Source of the DNA: Alistipes sp.
GTDB taxonomy: Bacteria > Bacteroidota > Bacteroidia > Bacteroidales > Rikenellaceae
DNA length: 64,000 nucleotides
Assembly: GCA_022767745.1 (NCBI GenBank)
Contig: JALENN010000005.1
Span: 1 to 64,000 of the forward strand
Direction of reading: 5' to 3'
Of this stretch, positions 57,342 to 64,000 are shown piece after piece (the first letter of the stretch is position 1; every line of letters begins with the position of its first letter). Under the pieces are notes generated by a model. It worked only from the letters and a program-made list of their open reading frames with translations, did no database searches and had not been told where the DNA came from. Both the position numbers and the translations under genes were made by a program.

Positions 57342-58415
57342 TCAGATGTATTTGTCGCCCTTGTCGAACTTTATGTCGTCGATATACTTCTTGATGCTCT
57401 GCTCGTCGCTGCGGGGGCATATCATAAGCACGTCGTCGGTGTCGACCACGATGTAGTCCTTTAGTCCCTTGATGACGGCGATCTTGTCGGCCGGCAGCGA
57501 GACGATCGAGTTGCGCGTGTCGTAGGTGTAGCAGCCGTCGTGCGACTTGGCGTTGGCGTAGCCGTCCTTGCGCGAGAGCTGGTAGACCGAGCCCCATGTA
57601 CCCACGTCGCTCCAGCCGAAGTCGCCGCAGCGCACGTAGACGTTGTCGGCCTTTTCCATGATGCCGTAGTCGATCGATATGGCGCGGCACTCCGAGAAGA
57701 CCTGCTCGATGGCGGCCTCCTCGCGCTCGGTACCCAGGTCCTCCATGATGGCCGAGAATAGGGCGTGGTGCTCGGGCAGGTGGCGGCAGAAGGCCTCGAT
57801 GATGGAGCTAACCTTCCAGATGAAGATGCCGGCGTTCCAGAAGAACTCGCCGCACTGTACGAAGGTTTGTGCCAGCTCGAGGTTGGGTTTTTCGGTGAAG
57901 CACTTCACGCGGCTTATGACGTCGTTGTTCGACTTCTGTATGTAGCCGTATCCCGTATCGGGGCGGCTGGGCTTGATGCCCACGGTCATCAGGGCGTCGT
58001 GGCGGTCGGCGAAGTCGAGACACTCGCGGATGATGGCGTGGAAGTCCGTCTCGGTGAGGATAAGGTGGTCGGCCGGCGTGACGATCATCTCGGCATCGGG
58101 GTTTATCTTGCGCAGCGTGTAGGCGGCGTAGGCGATGCAGGGGGCCGTGTTGCGACCGATGGGCTCGCACAGCACCTGGCGCGGCTCCAACTCGGGAATG
58201 TGCTCAAGGACAAGGTCGCGGTAGCGGCGGTTGGTCACCACCAGGAAGTTCTCGTTGGGGACGATCGCCGCAAAACGCTCGTAGGTCGAGCGGATGAACG
58301 ATTTTCCCGTTCCGAGTATGTCGAGGAACTGTTTCGGCTTGGCCTGCCGGCTCATGGGCCAGAATCGGGTGCCGATGCCTCCGGCCATGATTATGCAGTA
58401 GGTATTGCTGCTCAT
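57342..58415 (-). CDS. manC: Mannose-1-phosphate guanylyltransferase
   Basis: The 357-residue protein starts MSSNTYCIIMAGGIGTRFWP with the nucleotidyltransferase loop GGIGTRFWPMSRQAKPKQFL, then FTEKPN (the FVEKP motif) and GFGWSDVGTWGS-type SDVGTWGSVYQ. It makes GDP-mannose for glycans. It lacks the C-terminal isomerase domain found in bifunctional enzymes. The start at 58415 excludes a long upstream frame. Confidence 0.93.
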   Translation of the reverse strand: MSSNTYCIIMAGGIGTRFWPMSRQAKPKQFLDILGTGKSFIRSTYERFAAIVPNENFLVVTNRRYRDLVLEHIPELEPRQVLCEPIGRNTAPCIAYAAYTLRKINPDAEMIVTPADHLILTETDFHAIIRECLDFADRHDALMTVGIKPSRPDTGYGYIQKSNNDVISRVKCFTEKPNLELAQTFVQCGEFFWNAGIFIWKVSSIIEAFCRHLPEHHALFSAIMEDLGTEREEAAIEQVFSECRAISIDYGIMEKADNVYVRCGDFGWSDVGTWGSVYQLSRKDGYANAKSHDGCYTYDTRNSIVSLPADKIAVIKGLKDYIVVDTDDVLMICPRSDEQSIKKYIDDIKFDKGDKYI

Positions 58416-58729
58416 GTCTGTATGGTTGTTGTCTTGTTGTTTGCTTCGGTTGTCGTGCTGTGCCGTCGTGTGCCGAGGTCCTTTCGGGCTGCTGCGGCAG
58501 GCGCCTCGGGCAGGGTGGCGCGCTGCGGGCGGCGTGTCAACATCTTTACAAAGATGGCAAATAAAAACCGAATATCCAAACATGTCGTCTGCGTCGCGGG
58601 GCGTCCGGCCGCAAGGGCGTCCTCGGCGTCGGATTGCGCGCATTGGGCTGCCGGGGCGTATGCGTGCTGCGCAATATCTTCGGAATCAAACGAATATCGG
58701 GCGGATGCGTCAAAATAAAAAATAATTCG
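58416..58729. other. Intergenic region between manC and pssA
   Basis: Divergent promoter region. It holds the palindrome CATCTTTACAAAGATG near 58545, whose minus strand gives CATCTTTG, a near-consensus -7 element for manC about 130 bases upstream. No gene or further repeat is seen. Confidence 0.5.
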
Positions 58730-58737
58730 TACCTTTG
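58730..58737 (+). promoter_or_regulatory. Promoter -7 element of pssA
   Basis: TACCTTTG (TAnnTTTG), 33 bases before the ATG at 58771, after an AT-rich stretch. Confidence 0.6.
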
Positions 58738-58770
58738 CCGATCATTAAGGTGCTTAATTGTGATAGAAGG

Positions 58771-59487
58771 ATGAAGGTAAGGTTCTTTACTGTGCCGAAT
58801 CTGCTGACGCTGGGCAACCTGCTCTGCGGATCGTATGCGGCGGTGGTACTCATCGCCGACCACAACCTCCCCACGGCGATGCTGCTGATCGTGGCGGCGG
58901 CTCTTTTCGACTTCTGCGACGGCTTCGCCGCGCGTCTTCTCCACTGCGCCTCGCCCATAGGCGTGCAGCTCGACTCGCTGGCCGACATGGTGTCGTTCGG
59001 CCTGGTTCCCTCGCTGGCATTATATACGCTCTACGATACGGCCCCCGCCCTCTTCGACCTTGGCGACGGGATAACCTCGGCGGCGCGTCTGCTGACGCTT
59101 GTCGTGGTGGCATTCTCGGCGCTGCGCCTTGCCAAGTTCAACATCGACGACACGCAGCACACCGAGTTCTGCGGCCTGCCTACGCCGGCCAACGCCCTGC
59201 TATGCCTCTCGCTCGGGGTGCTCGCGCACAACGGCACGCTGGTGATACACAAGGAGGTCATCCTGCTGCTGGCCGTGCTGACGGCGCTGCTGCTCATAAG
59301 CCCCATCCGCATGTTCGCCCTCAAGTTCAAGAGCTTCGGGTGGCGCGGCAACGAGCTGCGGTATTCGTTCATCGCCGTGAGCGTGGTGCTGGCCGCGGTG
59401 TTCGGTTTTGCCGCCGTGCCGGCCATAATAGCCCTCTATATAGCGGTATCTACGGTGCGGTGGGCAATAAACAGCCGTAAAAAGTAG
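58771..59487 (+). CDS. pssA: CDP-diacylglycerol-serine O-phosphatidyltransferase
   Basis: The 238-residue membrane protein has the CDP-alcohol phosphotransferase motif D-G-x2-A-R-x8-G-x3-D-x3-D in CDGFAARLLHCASP followed by IGVQLDSLADMVSFG. It begins MKVRFFTVPNLLTLGNLLCG, the typical type II PssA start. It makes phosphatidylserine, the precursor of phosphatidylethanolamine. Confidence 0.95.
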   Translation: MKVRFFTVPNLLTLGNLLCGSYAAVVLIADHNLPTAMLLIVAAALFDFCDGFAARLLHCASPIGVQLDSLADMVSFGLVPSLALYTLYDTAPALFDLGDGITSAARLLTLVVVAFSALRLAKFNIDDTQHTEFCGLPTPANALLCLSLGVLAHNGTLVIHKEVILLLAVLTALLLISPIRMFALKFKSFGWRGNELRYSFIAVSVVLAAVFGFAAVPAIIALYIAVSTVRWAINSRKK

Positions 59488-59562
59488 TTTTATCGGTTGG
59501 CGCCGCATGCTGCGGGTCTATTGCCCGGCGGTGCGGCCGACCCTTTCCCAAAGGACGGATCA

Positions 59563-61692
59563 ATGAAGCGAAGCGCATACATATCGGCCGTAACGGCCCT
59601 TGCGGCGGCGGTGATGTCGCTCCTGCCGCTGTCGGCGTCGGCACAGCTCGATGCCGCGGCCCTGGCGCGTGCGCAGCGCAACGGCGAGAATGTCTCTTTG
59701 GGCGGCTCCAACCCCTACGATACTGGAGAGGAGGAGCAGGAACCGACCGACTCGACCCGCACGCGTCGCATACGGCGCCCGCTGGAGTCGTATCTGTTCA
59801 ACGACTCGATCCGCGCGCTGCCCAACTTCATGTGGACGGTGGACCGCGACATGAACAGCGTGAATATCATGCCGCTCGATACGCTCATCGACGACTGGCG
59901 CATCGACTATCCTTATTATCGCGACGGCGTGGGCGACATGTCGCTCGGCGGCCTGGGACAGTCGACCCTGCCGTTTAATTACTTCGCCCGCAGGCAGGGA
60001 CCCGACTTCAAGTTCGCCCGCTCGTACGACGCCTACACCTACCGCATGGACAACGTCCCCTTCTACAACACGAAGACGCCGTACCTGAACCTTACGTACC
60101 TCGAGTCGGGTCAGAAACGCTACCGCGAGGAGCACTTCGAGATAACCACCGCACACAACATATCGCCCACGACGGGCTTCAACGTTAGCTACAAGGCGCG
60201 CGGCACAAAGGGCCTGTACGAGTGGCAGCGTACGATCGACCACAACCTCTCGGTGGCCTTCTCGCACACGGGCAAGCGCTATTCGGTGCATGCGGCGTTC
60301 ATAAACAACCGCATACGCCAGCGCGAGAACGGCGGCGTGGTGGGTACGTGGGCCGTCGTCGACACGGTATTCGAGCACCCGTCGGGCGTGCCGATGAAGC
60401 TGGCCGAGGCCGAGGCGGAGAACTCCTACCGCAACAACTCCTTCTTCCTGAAGCAGTCGTACGCCATACCGCTGCAGCGCGTGACCGACTACGACTTCTC
60501 GATTGCGGACCTCTCGGCCGTATACATAGGCCACGTCTTCGAGTACAACACGTGGAGCCGTCTCTATACCGACAAGTACGCCACCTACACCAACGAACGC
60601 GGTGACCGCGACGAGAACGGCGAGTATGTGGCCACAACAGATACATATTACAAGGACTGGTATATCTCGCCCGCCGAAACGCGCGACTCGACGCGCGAGC
60701 GGGTGTTGTCCAACCGCATCTTCGTCGAGGCGCAGCCGTGGGACCGCAACGGGGTGGTGGGCGTCGTCGACGGCGGCATAGGCTTCGACATGTATGCCTA
60801 CACGCAGTTCGCGCCGGCGGACTACGTTTCGGGCCGCTACGGTGTCGACAAGCGCACGTCGTGGTACGCCTATGGCGGAGTGAGCGGCAAGATAAGGAAG
60901 TTTGCCGACTGGGGAGCCGATATGAAGTTCTACCCGTCGGGTTACAGGAGCGGAGACCTCGCCCTGAATGCCCATGTGGCGCTCACGGCGAAGTTCCGGG
61001 GTCATCCGGTTATTCTCTCGGGCCGGTTCTCGCAGACGAGACTCTCGCCCGGTTATTGGGAGGAAAACCTATTCTCGAACCACTATGTGTGGTCCAACTC
61101 TTTCGATAAAGAGAATGAAACCCGTTTCGAAGTATCGTTGAAAATCCCGGACTGGGCGCTCGAACTGAGCGCTTGGCAGGGCGTAGTGTCGAACAAGATA
61201 TACTACGGTGCCGACCACCGCGTGGCACAGTCGGGGGCGACGATAAGTCTGACGAGTTTGTATGCCCGCAAGGATTTTCGCCTCGGCGGATTCCATTTCG
61301 ACCACAGGGTATTGTTGCAGTGGAGTACGGATCATGAAGTTATCCCCGTTCCGTTGTGCAGCGCCTACTTGTCGTATTACTACGATATGTGGGTGGTGCG
61401 CGATGTATTGCGCCTGCAGGTGGGCTTCGACGGACGTTACAACACCAAGTTTTACGCTCCGTCGTACGACCCCGCTCTGGCGGCGTTCTACAACCAGCGC
61501 GATGCGCGATTGGGTAATTATCCCTATCTCGACGCATTCGTCGCGGCCAAATGGAAGAGAATGCGCATATTCTTGAAGTACCAGCACGTGAATGCAGGTC
61601 TGTTCGGTAACAACCAGTATTTCACGGTGGCGGGTTACCCGCTCAATCCGGGTATGTTCAAGATGGGTATCTCGTGGGGATTCTATGATTAG
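59563..61692 (+). CDS. Putative outer-membrane porin (Porin_10 family)
   Basis: The 709-residue protein has a signal peptide (MKRSAYISAVTALAAAVMSL, cleavage near SASAQ). A periplasmic N-terminal part comes next, then amphipathic strands rich in Tyr and Trp (FFLKQSYAIPLQ, SWYAYGGVSGKIRKF, FRLGGFHFDHRVLLQWS). It ends with PGMFKMGISWGFYD and its terminal aromatic pattern. It matches the Bacteroidetes putative porins; the substrate is unknown. From about 61060 the codon use becomes less GC-rich. Confidence 0.85.
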   Translation: MKRSAYISAVTALAAAVMSLLPLSASAQLDAAALARAQRNGENVSLGGSNPYDTGEEEQEPTDSTRTRRIRRPLESYLFNDSIRALPNFMWTVDRDMNSVNIMPLDTLIDDWRIDYPYYRDGVGDMSLGGLGQSTLPFNYFARRQGPDFKFARSYDAYTYRMDNVPFYNTKTPYLNLTYLESGQKRYREEHFEITTAHNISPTTGFNVSYKARGTKGLYEWQRTIDHNLSVAFSHTGKRYSVHAAFINNRIRQRENGGVVGTWAVVDTVFEHPSGVPMKLAEAEAENSYRNNSFFLKQSYAIPLQRVTDYDFSIADLSAVYIGHVFEYNTWSRLYTDKYATYTNERGDRDENGEYVATTDTYYKDWYISPAETRDSTRERVLSNRIFVEAQPWDRNGVVGVVDGGIGFDMYAYTQFAPADYVSGRYGVDKRTSWYAYGGVSGKIRKFADWGADMKFYPSGYRSGDLALNAHVALTAKFRGHPVILSGRFSQTRLSPGYWEENLFSNHYVWSNSFDKENETRFEVSLKIPDWALELSAWQGVVSNKIYYGADHRVAQSGATISLTSLYARKDFRLGGFHFDHRVLLQWSTDHEVIPVPLCSAYLSYYYDMWVVRDVLRLQVGFDGRYNTKFYAPSYDPALAAFYNQRDARLGNYPYLDAFVAAKWKRMRIFLKYQHVNAGLFGNNQYFTVAGYPLNPGMFKMGISWGFYD

Positions 61693-61736
61693 CGTGCTCT
61701 AAGGCACGGTGTAAGCTGCCCGCAAAAACGTTTAAT

Positions 61737-62441
61737 ATGTCAAAAAAGGCAGTAGTTTTTTCGATCGTTCTTTTCGTATTGATCACATTCATGGCATCCG
61801 ATGCCTGCAGACAGGACATGGCCGTTTCGGCCGCTGCAGCAAATCGGATGACGGCCGCCGATGCGGCCGACAGCTCGACGACACAGGAGTATCTCATCTC
61901 GGCTTATGACGATGTGATGCGCCGCGTCGGCGAGGAGGAGGGACAGGATTGGCTTCTGATGAGCGCCATAGCGTACAGCGAGTCGCGCTTCGAGTCGGAT
62001 CTGGTCTCAAAACAGGGGGCGGTGGGGCTCATGCAGGTTATGCCCATCGTCGGCAAGCAGTTCAATGTCGCCAAGGAGCACTTGATGGATCCCGAGACCA
62101 ACATACGTCTGGCGGGCAAGCTCCTGAACGAGATCGACGACATGTTGAAACTCTCGCCCGCAACCCCCGTGAACGATCGTTTAAGCATTATTCTTGCCTG
62201 CTACAACGGCGGTATCGGACATGTGTCGGATGCGCGCCGTCTGGCACGCAACAACGGAGAGGATCCCAACTCGTGGGAGGTGGTGGCCCGTTATCTCGAC
62301 ATGAAGGCTGACCCCGAAGTATATGAGAGCGAGTTGGTTCGTTACGGCAAATTCACAGGAAGCCGTCAGACGAAGAGCTACGTGCAGGAGGTCATGCAGC
62401 GTTATGACACCTATCGCAGGATGGTAGCCGACAGATCGTAG
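61737..62441 (+). CDS. Lytic transglycosylase (SLT domain, MltF-like)
   Basis: The 234-residue protein has an N-terminal hydrophobic export signal (VVFSIVLFVLITFMA), ending near a Cys at 24 that may or may not be lipidated. The SLT domain has the catalytic Glu82 in AIAYSESRFES, GAVGLMQVMP and ILACYNGGIGHV. It cleaves peptidoglycan to make 1,6-anhydromuramic ends. It lies 44 bases after the porin gene. Confidence 0.92.
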   Translation: MSKKAVVFSIVLFVLITFMASDACRQDMAVSAAAANRMTAADAADSSTTQEYLISAYDDVMRRVGEEEGQDWLLMSAIAYSESRFESDLVSKQGAVGLMQVMPIVGKQFNVAKEHLMDPETNIRLAGKLLNEIDDMLKLSPATPVNDRLSIILACYNGGIGHVSDARRLARNNGEDPNSWEVVARYLDMKADPEVYESELVRYGKFTGSRQTKSYVQEVMQRYDTYRRMVADRS

Positions 62442-62470
62442 GCGTAAAGGCAAGTAAGACTGACAAAAGG

Positions 62471-62500
62471 GCCGACCCCATCGGGGCCGGCTCCTTTTAT
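62471..62500 (+). terminator. Intrinsic terminator after the transglycosylase gene
   Basis: GCCGACCCC / GGGGCCGGC (one mismatch) is followed by TCCTTTTATTTT, 30 bases after the stop. Confidence 0.85.
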
Positions 62501-62647
62501 TTTGGGTGGGTCGATTTAATGGAAAAATGAATTACTGTCGCTTAATTGAGGTTGGCTTTGCGGTGTGTTTGAAATAGCCGAAAGAAGAGTTGTGTAAGTG
62601 TACGCTAAATTTTAATCATTGAAAAATGGTACGTATTTATTTTTTCG

Positions 62648-62655
62648 TATCTTTG
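62648..62655 (+). promoter_or_regulatory. Promoter -7 element before the rod-like RNA
   Basis: TATCTTTG (TAnnTTTG) in an AT-rich stretch, about 65 bases upstream of the first paired base of the RNA candidate. Confidence 0.5.
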
Positions 62656-62718
62656 TTACAAACATCATAAAGACAAGATATGTAGGTAAAAGATAAGACA
62701 TAAGAACATATATTATAA

Positions 62719-62892
62719 GCGTTAGCTTTTTTCGTGCCTTTTGAAACTTGGTCGTTTTATGTAGCACATGAATGAAGTTGACGCCTGCGTTGCTGCTTTG
62801 GCAGTACACGTGGGCTTCATTCAATTATTTGTGCTACGGGTAGACCAAGACCTCAAAAGGCAAGTAAGAGAATACGAGCCCGCGTTTTTTTT
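62719..62892 (+). ncRNA. Rod-shaped structured RNA candidate with terminator
   Basis: Nested perfect stems are visible: GCCTTTTGA (62736) with TCAAAAGGC (62853), CTTGGTC (62747) with GACCAAG (62843) and GTAGCACA (62761) with TGTGCTAC (62830). Then come TGAATGAAG (62769) with CTTCATTCA (62815), CCTGCGT with ACGTGGG, and TGCTGC with GCAGTA around a TTTG loop. Weaker outer pairing (GCG...CGC, TCGT/ACGA) ends in GTTTTTTTT. About 45 pairs enclose small internal loops and one 7/5-nt bubble. This is 6S-RNA-like in shape only; identity is unknown. No reading frame fits. Confidence 0.6.
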
Positions 62893-63277
62893 ATTGTACT
62901 AACCCAAATACAGCAACGAAGAGATGAAATTGATTTATAGAAGTATGCCTCCGTAAAAAGATGGGTAACGAGAAAACCTTAATATTGACGAAATAATATG
63001 AATAACATAAAATAAACACATAGCGAAATAGTAAATTTGAGAAAAGCGTAGCGAATGTACTGGAACAGCGTTCGTTATGCTATATTTTTCTCTCGGCAAA
63101 AAGCCAAAGAAAACCATAATATAGACAAATGACGCAAAAGTTCAGTTACCACATCATTACCCGTGTGATGATGCAATTTTTTTGCGAAACCTAAATTTTG
63201 CATCGTTTGGCTTCATTTGTCGTATCTGTCGGTAACTCACTATAAACTAATTTTGTAACCCAAAAAATGAGTGAGTT
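62893..63277. other. AT-rich region before the integrase, possible attachment site
   Basis: No convincing gene is seen. Inverted repeats lie at 63124-63132/63213-63221 (GACAAATGA/TCATTTGTC), 63145-63150/63231-63236 (GTTACC/GGTAAC) and 63152-63157/63168-63173 (CATCAT/ATGATG). A -7 element TAATTTTG (63248-63255) lies 22 bases before the integrase start. The region probably contains the integrase binding or attachment sites. Confidence 0.5.
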
Positions 63278-64000
63278 ATGAGAAGTACTTTTAAGGTCTT
63301 GTTCTATGTAAAGAAAGGCAGTGAGAAACCCAACGGCAACCTGCCTTTAATGTGCCGCCTTACGGTGGACGGAGAGATTAAACAGTTCAGTTGCAAGATG
63401 GATGTTCCCTTGCGGCTGTGGGATGTGAAGAACAACCGTGCTTTGGGCAAAAGTGTCGAAGCGCAGCGAATCAACATTGCCGTTGATAAAATCCGAGTAG
63501 AAGTAAACCGTCGCTATCAGGAACTGATGCAGACGGACGGATATGTTACTGCCGCCAAACTCAAGGATGCCTATCTCGGTATCGGTGTCAAGCAGGAAAC
63601 CCTGCTAAAACTCTTCGAGCAACACAACACCGAGTTTTCCAAGAAAGTGGGACACAGCAGAGCAAAGGGAACGTTCCAGCGTTATGTGACCGTTTGTAAG
63701 CACATCCGTGAGTTCCTGTCCCATACCTACAAGCGTGAGGATATTCCGCTGAAAGAATTGAACCTCACATTCATCAACGACTTCGAGTATTTTTTGCGCA
63801 CGGAGAAGAAATGCCGTACCAATACCATTTGGGGCTACATGATTGTGCTGAAACACATTATCTCCATAGCAAGGAATGACGGTCGTTTGCCGTTCAATCC
63901 ATTTGCAGGATATATCAATTCGCCCGAAAGCGTGGACAGGGGATATATCACAAATGAGGAGATACACACGATGATGAACACCGATATGCCCGACAAGACA
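63278..64000 (+). CDS. Tyrosine site-specific integrase (3' end outside window)
   Basis: The frame is open for 241 codons to the window edge. It has the Bacteroidetes Arm-DNA-binding N-terminus (STFKVLFYVKKGSEKPNGNL, CRLTVDGEIKQFS). The SAM-like core-binding domain (TFQRYVTVCKHIREFL, LTFINDFEYFLRTEKKC, TNTIWGYMIVLKHI) and the start of the catalytic domain (YITNEEIHTMM) follow. The catalytic Arg, His and Tyr lie beyond the window. It marks the end of an integrative element. The lower GC compared with the left side supports transfer. An ATG at 63267 is out of frame and stops at once. Confidence 0.9.
   Translation, partial: MRSTFKVLFYVKKGSEKPNGNLPLMCRLTVDGEIKQFSCKMDVPLRLWDVKNNRALGKSVEAQRINIAVDKIRVEVNRRYQELMQTDGYVTAAKLKDAYLGIGVKQETLLKLFEQHNTEFSKKVGHSRAKGTFQRYVTVCKHIREFLSHTYKREDIPLKELNLTFINDFEYFLRTEKKCRTNTIWGYMIVLKHIISIARNDGRLPFNPFAGYINSPESVDRGYITNEEIHTMMNTDMPDKT

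Noticed and set aside
62612..62824. 70-codon minus-strand frame over the structured RNA
   Set aside because: Its sequence is explained by the inverted repeats of the RNA candidate, it has no known motif and it lacks a promoter.
62719..62892. Retron msr-msd RNA
   Set aside because: The shape has a long hairpin, but no reverse transcriptase gene is seen in the window and the typical branching-G arrangement with flanking a1/a2 repeats could not be recognised.
62935..63117. 60-codon minus-strand frame in the AT-rich region
   Set aside because: AT-rich composition alone gives such frames; there is no homology that I recognise, and it would be cotranscribed with nothing.
1..64000. CRISPR arrays, insertion sequences and rRNA genes
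   Set aside because: No regularly spaced repeats, no transposase genes and no rRNA stretches were found on reading; the only mobile-element gene is the integrase at the right end.

Overview
The window looks like a chromosomal segment of a high-GC Bacteroidales bacterium, most probably an Alistipes-like member of the Rikenellaceae. The reasons are Bacteroidetes-type promoters (-7 TAnnTTTG) before many genes, scarce Shine-Dalgarno sequences, and typical families: an ArgF'-type transcarbamylase, Porin_10, DUF2723, DUF4369/TlpA, NamZ and TonB-plug proteins. Genus is inferred from gene content and composition, not from a marker comparison.

Layout. Positions 1-11770 hold the conserved tuf(end)-tRNA-Trp-secE-nusG-rplKAJL-rpoBC cluster, with a structured spacer before rpoB and a strong terminator after rpoC. 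Positions 11.9-17.6 kb carry an EamA exporter, tRNA-Arg(CCT), an ArgF'-type transcarbamylase, a sialidase-like exported protein, an ICMT-like membrane methyltransferase, tRNA-Ser(TGA), an HU protein and a nitroreductase. Positions 18-28.7 kb carry gdhA, a TonB-plug-like exported protein divergent from a histidine kinase/response regulator pair, and a complete RND tripartite efflux operon. At 28.9-31.8 kb a cobalamin riboswitch precedes nrdD-nrdG, the anaerobic class III ribonucleotide reductase and its activase. Positions 32-35.8 kb form one operon: a U32/RlhA-like protein, an RNA-methyltransferase-like protein and a two-gene chromate transporter.

Minus-strand genes then follow: a NamZ-type muramidase, a Bcr/CflA efflux pump, prfB with its programmed frameshift, a small membrane protein, cysS, an apparently 5'-truncated TlpA-like gene and a beta-helix protein. 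Next come a DUF2723 membrane protein, queG, an acyl-CoA ligase, and a minus-strand run OPT transporter-pepT-flavin reductase-nadE-hypothetical, which suggests peptide uptake and breakdown. The last part has manC, pssA, a putative porin and a lytic transglycosylase. From about 62.5 kb the DNA becomes visibly AT-rich. It holds a long rod-shaped RNA candidate and then the first 241 codons of a tyrosine integrase, the edge of a mobile element that continues beyond the window.

Most unusual signals: (1) the cobalamin riboswitch on a B12-independent ribonucleotide reductase; (2) a repeated intergenic element at 17.66 and 44.42 kb that carries a full Bacteroidetes promoter plus a palindrome with a compensatory base-pair change; (3) the rod-like RNA candidate near 62.7-62.9 kb; (4) Ser at the specificity position of the ArgF'-type enzyme; (5) a Shine-Dalgarno-assisted prfB frameshift in a lineage that hardly uses Shine-Dalgarno sequences. 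All calls come from reading the sequence; no database search or folding program was run.
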